This document shows positions 1-8,660 of a DNA stretch of 64,000 bases, piece after piece. The notes below the pieces were generated by a model. The model had not been told where the DNA came from. It made no database searches and saw only the letters and a program-made list of their open reading frames with translations. Position numbers and translations under genes: made by a program. The DNA comes from Comamonas koreensis (GTDB taxonomy: Bacteria > Pseudomonadota > Gammaproteobacteria > Burkholderiales > Burkholderiaceae_C). The DNA lies in contig NZ_CP043575.1 of assembly GCF_014076495.1 (NCBI RefSeq), positions 3,286,001-3,350,000 on the forward strand, given 5' to 3'. The number at the start of each line of letters is the position of its first letter. Within the stretch, counting starts at the first letter, position 1.

Positions 1-180
1 GACTGCTGATGCGCCTGGTCCATTCGAAACTAGGATGGCGGCTATCGGCCGGTAGAGGACAGCCGCAAGGCAGCTCCGATAGACGACTTCAGGCTGATTG
101 CTGCCGGTCAGAATGCGGCATCGAACAGCCGCTGACGTCGAAACCTGCCAATCGCCATTGCCATACGCTTTTCCGTAAGG

Positions 181-579
181 CATCACCGTTTTTCGCAATG
201 TCGGCACGTGAAACACGAGCACTGTCAGGACCAACTCGCGGTTCTTGTCGCCGCTGCTATGAAAGACGTATCGGAAGCCGCTCTCGTGCGGTCACGCCAC
301 GGCGCGTTTGAAGTTGCCGTGCGCCTTGGCAACAGTGTCGATGCCGGTGAGAACGGTTGAGGTCTCAGTGCCACGATTGAAAACGAGGATCGCGGTTTTC
401 CTATCGCGCCACGTGGTGTAGCCAAGCCGCTGGTCAATGGCCTCACCGAAGGCTTTCGGCCCCATTCAGAACTTGCACTCTGCGATGAAGACGTTGCGGT
501 CGCCCTCGCGCAGGAGAATATCGGTCTTGCCCGCCCTATTGAAGGTCTCGCCCGTCGCCTTGCCCTGCAAGGCCTGCGG
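181..579 (-). pseudogene. Remnant of a PD-(D/E)xK-like nuclease gene, N-terminus missing, two in-frame TGA codons
   Basis: Read leftward from 579, the frame gives TGETFNRAGKTDILLR, then NVFIAECKF, a TGA at 468-466, MGPKAFGEAIDQRLGYTTW, ILVFNR, a second TGA at 294-292, and HESGFRYVFHSSGDKNRELV ending near LVFHVP. The D-I-L-L-R and E-C-K elements match a restriction-endonuclease-like core (Asp, then Glu-x-Lys). The first TGA lies where relatives I recall carry Trp after ECKF, so TGG to TGA is likely. There is no start codon: the frame runs straight on from the TAG that ends the LysR gene at 580, so the N-terminal part was lost at that junction. The family assignment is from memory of related proteins. 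Confidence 0.55.
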
Positions 580-1482
580 CTACTGCGCCGCCAAATGGTT
601 CAACAAAGCCTTGGCCGCCGACGACAGCAAGGCCGCGTCCCGGTAGCTGATCGCAAACTGCCGCTTCGCCCAGTTGTCCGCCAGCGGAATCACCCGAACA
701 TCCGTGTTGGCGGCAAAGCTCAGTGCCACTTCGCGCGGCACCACGCTGATCGCCAGATTGGCCTGGACCACGCGCAGCGCGGCATCAAAGTTGGAGACGT
801 GCACGCGGTGGCGCAGCGCCTTTCCTTCTTGTGCGGCGGCGCGGGTGAGCAAAATTTGCACTGCGCTCAACGCCGGCATGCTGACATGTTCGTAGTCCAG
901 TACGTCAGAGAAGTGCACCGCTGCGCTTTGCGCCATGCGTGCGATGGGGTGGCTTTTGTGGGCCGCAATGGCCAGGTGGTCGCTGCTATACGGCTGGGTC
1001 TGCAGGCCGCTCAAATCGGCTGCGTCCCAGCAAATCCCCATGGCCGCACGCCCTTCGCGCACGCCGCGCACCACATCCGGGCTCACGCACTCCTCCAAAG
1101 TCACACGGATACTGGTGTGCGCGGGTTGCTGCAAAAAACTTGCGACATGGTCGGCCAAGGATTCGGCCATCACCGACGCCGTGACCAATACCCGTACCTG
1201 CCCCTGTACGCCCTTGCTATAGGCCGCCATTTCTTGCTGCATGTGGTTGGCGGCGGCCAGCATGGTGCGCGCATGCTCTAGCAAAGTCTCACCCGCCGCC
1301 GTGGGGCGCAGGCCGCGCCGTTCGCGGATGAACAAGGGCGCGCCCATCTGGTGCTCAAGCTGCGCCAGGCGCTTGCTGATGGCAGATGCCACCAGCGCCT
1401 CGGCCTGCGCCACACGGGCAATGCTGCGCTGCTCGCAGACCTGCACAAACAGCCGCAGGTTCAGCAGACTCAGGTCATACAT
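580..1482 (-). CDS. LysR-family transcriptional regulator
   Basis: A 300-residue LysR-type regulator. The N-terminus (MYDLSLLNLRLFVQVCEQRS) and the following helix-turn-helix with SAISKRLAQLEHQMGAPLF are typical, and the rest fits the periplasmic-binding-like effector domain. I chose the ATG at 1482; an in-frame start at 1596 would add 38 atypical residues. It is divergent from the lyase gene at 1581 with about 100 bases between, the usual layout for control of the lyase/CoA-transferase/Bug genes by a carboxylate inducer (inference). Its TAG stop abuts the nuclease remnant in the same frame, so its C-terminus lies at a recombination joint, but the length is normal for the family. Confidence 0.9.
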   Translation of the reverse strand: MYDLSLLNLRLFVQVCEQRSIARVAQAEALVASAISKRLAQLEHQMGAPLFIRERRGLRPTAAGETLLEHARTMLAAANHMQQEMAAYSKGVQGQVRVLVTASVMAESLADHVASFLQQPAHTSIRVTLEECVSPDVVRGVREGRAAMGICWDAADLSGLQTQPYSSDHLAIAAHKSHPIARMAQSAAVHFSDVLDYEHVSMPALSAVQILLTRAAAQEGKALRHRVHVSNFDAALRVVQANLAISVVPREVALSFAANTDVRVIPLADNWAKRQFAISYRDAALLSSAAKALLNHLAAQ

Positions 1483-1580
1483 GATTTTCCTTTTTGGAAC
1501 GAAACCGCTTCCGCATTGGATTATTGCTGATGCTTTGGAAAATCTAAAATCAGAGCCAACGACAAAAGCCAGGAGACACG

Positions 1581-2534
1581 ATGACCGCCACCTCAACCCT
1601 TGCTACACGGCGCGCCAGCATTCGCGAAGTTGGCCTGCGCGATGGCCTGCAAAGCCTGGCCAGCATCGTCAGCACCGCCGACAAATGCGCCTGGATTGAC
1701 GCCGCCTACGACGCCGGTATGCGGGAGATGGAGGTGGGATCGATGGTGCCCGCGCACCTGCTGCCCCAGCTGGCCGATACCGAAGCCGTTCTCGCCCATG
1801 CCTGCAGCAAACCCGGCTTGCTCGCCTCTGTCCTGGTACCCAACCTCAAAGGCGCCGAGCGCGCCTTGGCAGCGGGTGCGCAGTCCATGGTCGTGCCGTT
1901 GTCGGCCAGCCATGCGCACAGCCTGGCCAATCTGCGCAAAACACCTGACGATGTCGTGGCGGAAGTCGCCCGCATCCGCGCAGTGCGCGACGCAGCGGGC
2001 AGCCGCGCCCACATTGAAGGCGGCGTGGGTACGGCCTTTGGCTGCACGCTGCAAGGCGATGTGGCCGAAAGCGAGGTGCTGCGCCTGATGCAGGCCTTGC
2101 TGGACGCAGGCGCCGACCATGTGAGCCTGGCCGATACCGTGGGCTATGCCGACCCCGACAGCGTGCGCCGTTTGTTTGAAAAAGCCCGGAAACTGGTGGG
2201 CGACCGGCTGCGCACCGCCCATTTTCACGACACCCGCGGCATGGGTCTGGCCAACGCCTATGCGGCCTGGCAAACCGGCATCACCCACTTTGACGCCTGC
2301 CTGGGCGGCATTGGCGGCTGCCCGCATGCACCGGGTGCCAGTGGCAATGTGACCACCGAAGACCTGGCCTATATGCTGCAGCGCATGGGCATTGATTCGG
2401 GTCTGGATGTTCCCGCCCTTTTGCAGCTGCGCCAACGCATGCACGCCTGGCTGCCCAACGAGCGGCTGCACGGCAGCCTGTGGCAAGCGGGGGTGATTGC
2501 AGCACCCCAGGCCTCTACCGCCATTTGCCCTTAA
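1581..2534 (+). CDS. Hydroxymethylglutaryl-CoA lyase-like enzyme
   Basis: A 317-residue member of the HMG-CoA lyase family (DRE-TIM aldolase superfamily), which cleaves a 3-hydroxy-3-methyl acyl-CoA to acetyl-CoA or pyruvate plus an oxo acid. Visible signatures are REVGLRDGLQ near residue 14 (DRE-type metal/substrate loop), HFHDTRGMGLANAYAAW (metal-binding His-x-His) and GGIGGCPHAPGASGNVTTED, which holds the catalytic cysteine. The next gene is a class III CoA-transferase, so the pair probably activates a branched hydroxy acid to its CoA ester and splits it (citramalate- or HMG-like substrate, inference). It starts about 100 bases from the divergent LysR gene. The exact substrate cannot be read from the sequence. 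Confidence 0.88.
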   Translation: MTATSTLATRRASIREVGLRDGLQSLASIVSTADKCAWIDAAYDAGMREMEVGSMVPAHLLPQLADTEAVLAHACSKPGLLASVLVPNLKGAERALAAGAQSMVVPLSASHAHSLANLRKTPDDVVAEVARIRAVRDAAGSRAHIEGGVGTAFGCTLQGDVAESEVLRLMQALLDAGADHVSLADTVGYADPDSVRRLFEKARKLVGDRLRTAHFHDTRGMGLANAYAAWQTGITHFDACLGGIGGCPHAPGASGNVTTEDLAYMLQRMGIDSGLDVPALLQLRQRMHAWLPNERLHGSLWQAGVIAAPQASTAICP

Positions 2535-2592
2535 GTTTTAGACCAAATCAACCGCTGACGCTCACCCCATGCGCGCTAGTAGCTATTAAAAT

Positions 2593-3798
2593 ATGAGTAC
2601 TCCATCTCCCTCTCCATCGCTCCCACTCGCCGGTATCCGCGTGGTCGAATTCACCCACATGGTCATGGGCCCCACCTGCGGCATGGTGCTAGCCGACCTG
2701 GGGGCCGAAGTCATCAAGGTTGAACCTGTCGAGGGTGACCGCACGCGTTACTTGCTGGGTGCGGGCGCCGGCTTTTTCCCCATGTTCAATCGCAACAAAA
2801 AAAGCATTGCGCTGGACCTGCGCCAGCCCCAGGGACTGGAAGCGGCCATACGCCTGGCCAGCACGGCCGATGTAGTGGCGCAAAACTTCAAGCCCGGCGT
2901 GATGACCAAGTACGGCCTGGATTATGCCGCGCTGTCCAAGCTGAACGAGCGCCTGATCTATGTGAACCACACCGGCTTTTTGCCCGGGCCGTACGAGCAC
3001 CGCACAGCGCTGGACGAGGTCGTGCAGATGATGGGGGGCCTGGCCTACATGACAGGCCGTCCCGGCGACCCGCTGCGCGCGGGCACCAGCGTGAACGACA
3101 TCATGGGCGGCATGTTTGGCGCGATCGGCGCCATGGCAGCGCTGATGCAGCGCGCCCAAACCGGCAAGGGGCAAGAGATTGACTCGGCGCTGTTCGAGAA
3201 CAACGTCTTCCTCGTCGGCCAGCACATGATGCAGTACGCCGTGACGGGCGAGGCGGCCGAGCCCATGCCCAACCGTATCTCGGCCTGGTCGGTGTACGAC
3301 GTGTTCACCGTCCAAGACGGCGAGCAGATCTTTTTGGCCGCCGTGAGCGATGCCCAGTGGCGCACCATGTGCCAGGCCTTTGGCTGGGCCGATCTGCTGG
3401 CCAACCCGCGCTACACCACCAACAACGAACGCGTACGTGAGCGCCCGGCCCTGCTCGCCGATCTGCGCGCGCGCCTGGCACGCATGGATGTCGCACAGGT
3501 CGCCAAAATCTTTGAAGACAACGGCCTGCCCTACGCCCCCATCAGTAAGCCAGAACAACTGCTGGACGACCCGCACCTGCAGGCCACCGGCGGTTTGGCC
3601 GAGGTAACACTGACCGACGGCGAACGCGCCGGCCAAACCGCACAGACCACCTTGCTGCCGCTGCGCATGGCGGGCGAGCGCCTGACCGTACGCCAAAACC
3701 CGCCGCGTCTGGGCGAGCACACCGCCGAGTTGCTGGCCAGCCTGGGCTACGACGCCGCGCAGATCAGCGCCATGCAGGCCGCCCAGGCAGCTGCATAA
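2593..3798 (+). CDS. CaiB/BaiF-family (class III) CoA-transferase
   Basis: A 401-residue class III CoA-transferase, which moves CoA from a donor such as succinyl-CoA to a carboxylic acid through an enzyme-bound aspartyl-CoA. The N-terminal GIRVVEFTHMVMGPTCGMVL and DLGAEVIKVEPVEGD are family hallmarks. The catalytic Asp should be the one in AGTSVNDIMGG near residue 170, followed by GQEIDSALFENNV. The start has an AT-rich leader and follows the lyase stop by 58 bases, consistent with one transcript. Together with the lyase upstream and the Bug binding protein downstream it forms a typical Burkholderiales organic-acid utilisation cluster; substrate unknown. Confidence 0.9.
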   Translation: MSTPSPSPSLPLAGIRVVEFTHMVMGPTCGMVLADLGAEVIKVEPVEGDRTRYLLGAGAGFFPMFNRNKKSIALDLRQPQGLEAAIRLASTADVVAQNFKPGVMTKYGLDYAALSKLNERLIYVNHTGFLPGPYEHRTALDEVVQMMGGLAYMTGRPGDPLRAGTSVNDIMGGMFGAIGAMAALMQRAQTGKGQEIDSALFENNVFLVGQHMMQYAVTGEAAEPMPNRISAWSVYDVFTVQDGEQIFLAAVSDAQWRTMCQAFGWADLLANPRYTTNNERVRERPALLADLRARLARMDVAQVAKIFEDNGLPYAPISKPEQLLDDPHLQATGGLAEVTLTDGERAGQTAQTTLLPLRMAGERLTVRQNPPRLGEHTAELLASLGYDAAQISAMQAAQAAA

Positions 3799-3863
3799 TG
3801 CTACTAATATAAGAGCATAAAATCCTTTATAGACAGGCGAAAAGCCGCAATCAGGAGACAAAC

Positions 3864-4859
3864 ATGCACCCCACCCGCCCATACACCCGCCGCACCGTAC
3901 TGGCCATGGCGCTGGCCAGCCTCACTAGTGGCGCCTTGCCCGCGCTGGCGCAAACCAAGCCGGCAGGGCACGACAAAGCGCTGCGCGTCATCTTGCCGCT
4001 ATCGGCGGGCTCGGGGGCCGACGGCGCCATTCGCGCCATAAGCACGCCCATCAGCAAAGCCCTGGGCCAGACCCTGGTGATTGAGAACCTGCCTGGCGCA
4101 GGCGGCATCACCGGCACGGCGCAGATTGTGCGGGCGTCCAAAGATGGGGACACCATTGGCATCGTCAGCAACAACCACGTCGTCAACCCCAGCCTGTACA
4201 AAAACATTCCCTTTGATTCGATCAAGGACATCGCGCCCATCACCATCATCGGCACCACGCCCTTTGTGCTGGTGGCCAACCCCAAGGTGCCTGCACGTAC
4301 TGTGCAGGAGCTGATTGCCCACGCCAAGGCCCATCCCGGCACCCTCAATTACGGCTCATCGGGCAATGGCACCATCCTGCATTTGGGCGCTGCCATGTTT
4401 GTCGAGCAGGCACAGATCGATGTGCCCCACATCCCCTACAAGGGCATGGGCCAGCTGATGAATGACTTGCTCAGCGGCCAGGTGCAGCTGGGGGTGGTGG
4501 CGGTCGCACCCGCCATGGCCCACATCAAGGCCGGGAACCTGCGCGCCATTGGCATCACCAGCGCCAAACGCAGCGCCAGCCTGCCCGATGTGCCCACCAT
4601 TGCCGAACAAGGCCTGCCGCAGTACGAGCTGGACGGCTGGATCGCCGCCATTGCCCCAGCGGGTGTACCCAAGACAGAAATAGATCGCCTCTACCAAGGC
4701 TTTGTGCAAGGCATTGCCTCCCCAGAAGCCCGCGAAGCGCTAATAGCCCAGGGCTACGAGATCCAGCTCACCCCGACGGATGTGGCGACCCGTTTTATGG
4801 CGAGCGAAAAGCTGCGCATGCAGGCGGCGGTGAAAGCCGCACAAGTCAAAATGGATTGA
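3864..4859 (+). CDS. Bug/TctC-family tripartite tricarboxylate transporter binding protein
   Basis: A 331-residue periplasmic binding protein of the Bug (TctC) family. The N-terminus MHPTRPYTRRTVLAMALASL has a twin-arginine-like signal, with cleavage expected after ALAQ. The mature part begins LRVILPLSAGSGADGAIRAI and contains LVIENLPGAGGITG, INYGS-type and PHIPYKGMGQ elements characteristic of the family. Bug proteins bind carboxylates and often feed a TctAB permease encoded elsewhere; no permease genes are adjacent here. A ribosome binding site (AGGAG) lies just before the start. By context the ligand is probably the acid processed by the two upstream enzymes (inference). Confidence 0.9.
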   Translation: MHPTRPYTRRTVLAMALASLTSGALPALAQTKPAGHDKALRVILPLSAGSGADGAIRAISTPISKALGQTLVIENLPGAGGITGTAQIVRASKDGDTIGIVSNNHVVNPSLYKNIPFDSIKDIAPITIIGTTPFVLVANPKVPARTVQELIAHAKAHPGTLNYGSSGNGTILHLGAAMFVEQAQIDVPHIPYKGMGQLMNDLLSGQVQLGVVAVAPAMAHIKAGNLRAIGITSAKRSASLPDVPTIAEQGLPQYELDGWIAAIAPAGVPKTEIDRLYQGFVQGIASPEAREALIAQGYEIQLTPTDVATRFMASEKLRMQAAVKAAQVKMD

Positions 4860-5152
4860 GACCGCAGATGGATCGAACTCCTCCAACAAAAGGCAGATTC
4901 AGACTGCTCTACGCTTTTGAGACTGTCTTTTCGCACGGAGTTGCTACTATGAAACCTTGGATCGCCACCGCTGCCCTAGGTGTTTGGCCCCGGCATTTGA
5001 TGGATCGGATTCATTTTGAATCATTCGGGCTCGGATGACGAAAGCGAGGACGGCAATCGCTGCGCTGCTGTAGTTCAGCTTTGTGAAGCGGCCCGCTGCA
5101 ACGGGTTGTGAATTCAACCGGTCAATGCAACACAATATCTGCCTTAGGCTGA

Positions 5153-5623
5153 ATGAGTGTTTGTATGAAGCAAACACCGCGGATGTACTGCACCGAAGCT
5201 CACGCCCCGCTGCGCCATGCCACAATCGCGCAGCCCACCACCTCCCCCTCAAAGCAAAGAATAGCCTTGTTCAAAAAACTGGACTCCGTCGTGCTGTTTG
5301 TCGCCGATATCGATGCCGCAGCCGCCTGGTATGCCCAGCTCTTGGGCACGGAGGTGCAGCACGAGAACGCGCACTATGCCTTTGTGCAGGGCCCGGGCCT
5401 GTTGATCGGCTTTCATCCCGCCGATGGCAAATGCCCGGGCGGGGTGGGCGGCACGACGGTGTACTGGGAGGTGGCTGATCTGGGCGCTGCTATCGAGCGC
5501 CTGCAGGCCCATGGCGCGCGGCTCTACCGGGGGCCGATGACGACCAGCCTGGGGGCCACAGCGGCCATGCTGCTGGACCCCTTTGGTTGCAGCCTGGGCT
5601 TGCATTGCCCGGCAGGCAGCTAG
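5153..5623 (+). CDS. VOC (glyoxalase/bleomycin-resistance) family protein
   Basis: The C-terminal 118 residues form one vicinal-oxygen-chelate domain: FKKLDSVVLFVADIDAAAAW, a central VYWEVADLGAAIERL strand-helix, and DPFGCSLGL at the end. Such domains occur in glyoxalases, dioxygenases and antibiotic-binding proteins, and the substrate cannot be deduced. The first 38 residues from the ATG at 5153 do not look conserved. A TTG at 5267 directly before the domain is an equally good start. The gene is monocistronic and convergent with the next gene, whose stop is about 30 bases away. Confidence 0.7.
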   Translation: MSVCMKQTPRMYCTEAHAPLRHATIAQPTTSPSKQRIALFKKLDSVVLFVADIDAAAAWYAQLLGTEVQHENAHYAFVQGPGLLIGFHPADGKCPGGVGGTTVYWEVADLGAAIERLQAHGARLYRGPMTTSLGATAAMLLDPFGCSLGLHCPAGS

Positions 5624-5654
5624 CTGCCGGCGGCAAGCTGCGGGCGGCAAACCT

Positions 5655-6161
5655 TTACTGCAGCGCCTGGTCCGGGTTCTGCACCACCTGCAGATGCAGG
5701 ATGCTGAAGTACAGCGTGATATCGCCTTGCTGGTCGATAAAGGTGCCAATGGCGCGCTGCAGCCGGGCGGCAATGCAGAGGCACTCGGTTGCCTCGGGCC
5801 GGCCGCCAGGGATGCTTGCGGTGGTCAGCAAGGCCAGCTGGTGCTCGCGGCCAAAGTCGTGGACGACCTCCAAGGCCTGGCCATGCTGGGCGGGGATATT
5901 GGCATTGGCCCAGCTCCACACAAAGCTGCCTTCGCTCTCGCTGCTGGTACCCACCAGGCAGACGGTGCCCTGCACCTCATGCAAGGGCGCCTGCAGCACC
6001 AGGCTGGCGCTTTGCAGATCCCAGTGGTAGTGCGGCGCGCTGTGCAGGCCAAACTGGCGGGGCCACTCGGTATTGCGGGCCATCATGGTCTCGACGGCTT
6101 CGCGGCTCCAGGCGGCCCAGTCGGTCTCGCCCCCTTTGGGGCTGGTGGTGGTGTCGTTCAT
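5655..6161 (-). CDS. Conserved hypothetical protein, DUF6882-like
   Basis: A 168-residue soluble protein without signal peptide or membrane segment. The stretch SSESEGSFVWSWANANIP and the later ITLYFSILHL resemble the DUF6882 family as I remember it; no function is known for that family. It lies downstream of the efe operon but is separated from it by a clear terminator (6236-6266), so it probably has its own promoter. It converges with the VOC gene. Family name is tentative; the reading frame itself is convincing because of its length and composition. Confidence 0.6.
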   Translation of the reverse strand: MNDTTTSPKGGETDWAAWSREAVETMMARNTEWPRQFGLHSAPHYHWDLQSASLVLQAPLHEVQGTVCLVGTSSESEGSFVWSWANANIPAQHGQALEVVHDFGREHQLALLTTASIPGGRPEATECLCIAARLQRAIGTFIDQQGDITLYFSILHLQVVQNPDQALQ

Positions 6162-6235
6162 AGCGCTAGCGGTTCAAAATGCAGCCGCCATTGTCGGCCA
6201 ATCCGGGCCTGCTGGTCAGCAACCGCGTCGGCCCT

Positions 6236-6266
6236 AAAAAAACCGCCCCTTGCACAGGTGCGGTCC
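6236..6266 (-). terminator. Rho-independent terminator of the efe operon
   Basis: On the minus strand an ACCGC...GCGGT stem with an inner C/G-rich extension is followed directly by a run of seven T. It lies 26 bases after the stop of the EfeO-like gene. Confidence 0.75.
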
Positions 6267-6291
6267 ATCGTTCAGCAAGCTGAGGGCGCTA

Positions 6292-7131
6292 TCAGTTCAG
6301 GCCAAGCATGCCGCGCAGCTTGGACAGGTCTTCGGCCAGCGTGTTCACGCGGCCGGCCAGGATCTTGCGGTCGGCCTCATTCAGCTTGGTGTACAGCTCA
6401 AAGCTGCCATCGGGCTTGCGGTACTTGGCCAGGATGTCGAACACGGTCTTGAAGTTCGATGCGGTCTTCTCGACAAAGGCCTTGTCCTTTTTCTCGACCA
6501 AGGGGCGCAACAGTTCAAAAATCTTGTCCGCACCTTCGAAGTTGGCCTGGAAGTCGTCCAGGTCGGTGTGGCTGTAGCGCTCTTCTTCACCCGAGATCTT
6601 GGTGGCAGCCACCTCTTCCATCAGCACCGCAGCGCCGCCCACGACCTTTTCAGGCGGGAAGGTCAGGCCGCTCACGCGCTTTTGCAGCTCCTTGGCGTCG
6701 GCCAGCAGCTTGTCGGCAAAGGGGGTCAGGCCCTTGGTGCTCTTCTCGACCCACAGGCCGTACTCGATGCGGTGGAAGCCGGTGAAGCCCGGGTCCTTCT
6801 CGGCTTTTTCATGGTCATCGGCGCGCGAGTCCATGCTCTTGTCCAGATCGGCAAACAGCTCGGCGATAGGCTCGATGCGCTCATAAGGGCGACGCACGGT
6901 GGCGTACATCTTCTTGGCTTCTTCGACCTTGCCGGCCTTGACCGCATCGGTAAAGGCCTGCACACCCTTGACCAGCTCGCGCAGGTTGGTGTTGACGTAC
7001 AGCTTGTACTCGGCCAGCGGCTTGACCAGCTCCAGCGCAGACACGCCGTCTGCTGCCCAGCTGGACAGGGGAATGACGCTGGCACTGCCGGCCAGCAGCA
7101 GGCCTTGCAAGAATTGGCGACGCATGGACAT
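6292..7131 (-). CDS. efeO: EfeO/EfeM-like periplasmic M75 (imelysin-like) iron-uptake protein
   Basis: A 279-residue exported protein with an N-terminal signal (MSMRRQFLQGLLLAGSASVI, cleavage after SWAA) and an M75/imelysin-like four-helix domain. The family metal motif HxxE is present as GFHRIEYGLW. It lacks the cupredoxin domain of E. coli EfeO and so resembles the short EfeM form. I chose the ATG at 7131 because AGGAG lies 8 bases upstream. It is the last gene of the efeU-efeB-efeO operon and probably holds iron in the periplasm for the permease. Its counterpart domain fused to EfeU has lost HxxE, so this protein may supply the metal site. Confidence 0.88.
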   Translation of the reverse strand: MSMRRQFLQGLLLAGSASVIPLSSWAADGVSALELVKPLAEYKLYVNTNLRELVKGVQAFTDAVKAGKVEEAKKMYATVRRPYERIEPIAELFADLDKSMDSRADDHEKAEKDPGFTGFHRIEYGLWVEKSTKGLTPFADKLLADAKELQKRVSGLTFPPEKVVGGAAVLMEEVAATKISGEEERYSHTDLDDFQANFEGADKIFELLRPLVEKKDKAFVEKTASNFKTVFDILAKYRKPDGSFELYTKLNEADRKILAGRVNTLAEDLSKLRGMLGLN

Positions 7132-7271
7132 ACGAGAACTCCTAGATACTGTTAGATTGATAATTTTTGGCTTCCAGCATCCCAATGCCCAACCCAGGCT
7201 GGCGTCCTTCATGAAGATGGACGCGCCCAGGCCTTGCAGTACAGACACCAGTGGCTGGTTAGGAAACGAGA

Positions 7272-8615
7272 TCAGGCCTTGGCGGCAGCGGCCAGCAGGC
7301 CGCGTCCCAGCCAGTCATGGGCGTCGGCCACGCCCGGCAGCACATAGAAAAAGCCGCCGCCAATGGGCTTGATGTATTCTTCGAGCGGCTCGCCATCGAG
7401 CCGCTTTTGCACCGTGACAAAGCCCTTTTCCAGATCGGCCTGGTAGCAGATGAACAGCAGGCCCATCTCCAGCTGGCCCGACTTGGTCACGCCATTGGAG
7501 TAGTTGAAGGGGCGGCGCAGGATCAGGTTGGCCTCGCTGCCATGGTTGCGTGGGTTGGCCAGGCGGATATGCGCATCCATCGGCGTCTTCTTGCCTTCGG
7601 GATCGGCCGCATAGTCGGGCGTGTCGTGCTCGGTCTTCTTGCGCGCATCGAGCGGCGCACCGCTGTCCTTGTCGCGGCCCATGATGGCCTCTTGCTCGCC
7701 CAGCGGCGTGCGGTCCCAGCGCTCGACAAAATTGCGGATGATGCGCACGGCCTGGTAGCTGCCACCAGCGGCCCAGGCGGGTTCGTCCGACTCGGGCTGC
7801 ACCCAGACAATGCGGCGCATCATCGCGTCGTCATCGGACTGGGGGTTGGCCGAGCCATCACGGAAGCCCAGAAAGTTGCGCGCGCTCTCTGCGGACTGGC
7901 CCACGGCGGCGGGAATCGGCGGCACCGAGCCCTCCTGCTTCCAGCGCACCATCAGCAGATCGGGCAGGTTCTTGATGATGTCGCGCAGCGCATGGATATT
8001 GGTATCGGGCGTGTTGGCGCAGAACTGGATCGACAGATCGCCATGGCAGAGCGCGGCCTGCAGCGCGTCATTGGGGTGCTGCTGCATGGGGGTCAGGCGC
8101 TTGGGGCACTGGTTCTTCAGACCAAAGCGGCTATCAAACAGGCTGTGGCCCACGCCGACGGTCACCGTCAGTGCATCGGGCTGCACCACCGGGCCCAAAA
8201 TGCCCGAGCCAGCCGGCGGCAGCTTGGGATCGAGCACTGGTTGCGCGCCGCCCTGGGTCAGAAAGTGGATGCGCTCGGTCAGGGTTTTGAACAGGCGCTC
8301 GAGCTCCGCCTGGTTGCTGGCCAGCACATCAAAGCTGACCAACATGCCGGCCAGCGGCCGGGGCGTGACGATACCGGCCTGGTGCTTGCCGTAGAACGGC
8401 ACGCGCTGCTGCGACACGCTGGTGTGCGGCGCATCGGCCACCTGGGTATTGCCGGGCGAGGCGTCTTCCGCAGCCAGCGCCTGGCGTGCAGGCATGCCCG
8501 CCAGCACGCCGGCGCCCATGACGCCAGCGGCTTCCCCCAGCCAGCGCCGCCTGGCGGGGTCGGTACTGCCCGGAGCTGCGGATTGAGACGCGTTCCTGTT
8601 CTTGAACAAAGACAT
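7272..8615 (-). CDS. efeB: Dye-decolourising (DyP-type) haem peroxidase EfeB
   Basis: A 447-residue DyP-type peroxidase. The N-terminus has a twin-arginine signal ([19 protein letters not shown], cleavage near QALA). The family motif GxxDG is seen as [10 protein letters not shown] near residue 195. The C-terminal half carries [13 protein letters not shown] with candidate haem-ligand His, and [11 protein letters not shown]. In the EfeUOB system EfeB is exported folded and is thought to oxidise ferrous iron for the ferric permease or to handle haem. It lies 45 bases downstream of the permease gene, in one operon with it. Confidence 0.93.
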   Translation of the reverse strand: MSLFKNRNASQSAAPGSTDPARRRWLGEAAGVMGAGVLAGMPARQALAAEDASPGNTQVADAPHTSVSQQRVPFYGKHQAGIVTPRPLAGMLVSFDVLASNQAELERLFKTLTERIHFLTQGGAQPVLDPKLPPAGSGILGPVVQPDALTVTVGVGHSLFDSRFGLKNQCPKRLTPMQQHPNDALQAALCHGDLSIQFCANTPDTNIHALRDIIKNLPDLLMVRWKQEGSVPPIPAAVGQSAESARNFLGFRDGSANPQSDDDAMMRRIVWVQPESDEPAWAAGGSYQAVRIIRNFVERWDRTPLGEQEAIMGRDKDSGAPLDARKKTEHDTPDYAADPEGKKTPMDAHIRLANPRNHGSEANLILRRPFNYSNGVTKSGQLEMGLLFICYQADLEKGFVTVQKRLDGEPLEEYIKPIGGGFFYVLPGVADAHDWLGRGLLAAAAKA

Positions 8616-8660
8616 GTGGTGCTTTCTGTGTGTTATTTGTAGAAATAGAAGGCGGAAAGT

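Noticed and set aside
4856..5038. A 60-residue frame overlapping the Bug gene stop
   Set aside because: No ribosome binding site of note, no recognisable sequence, and it is too short to support.
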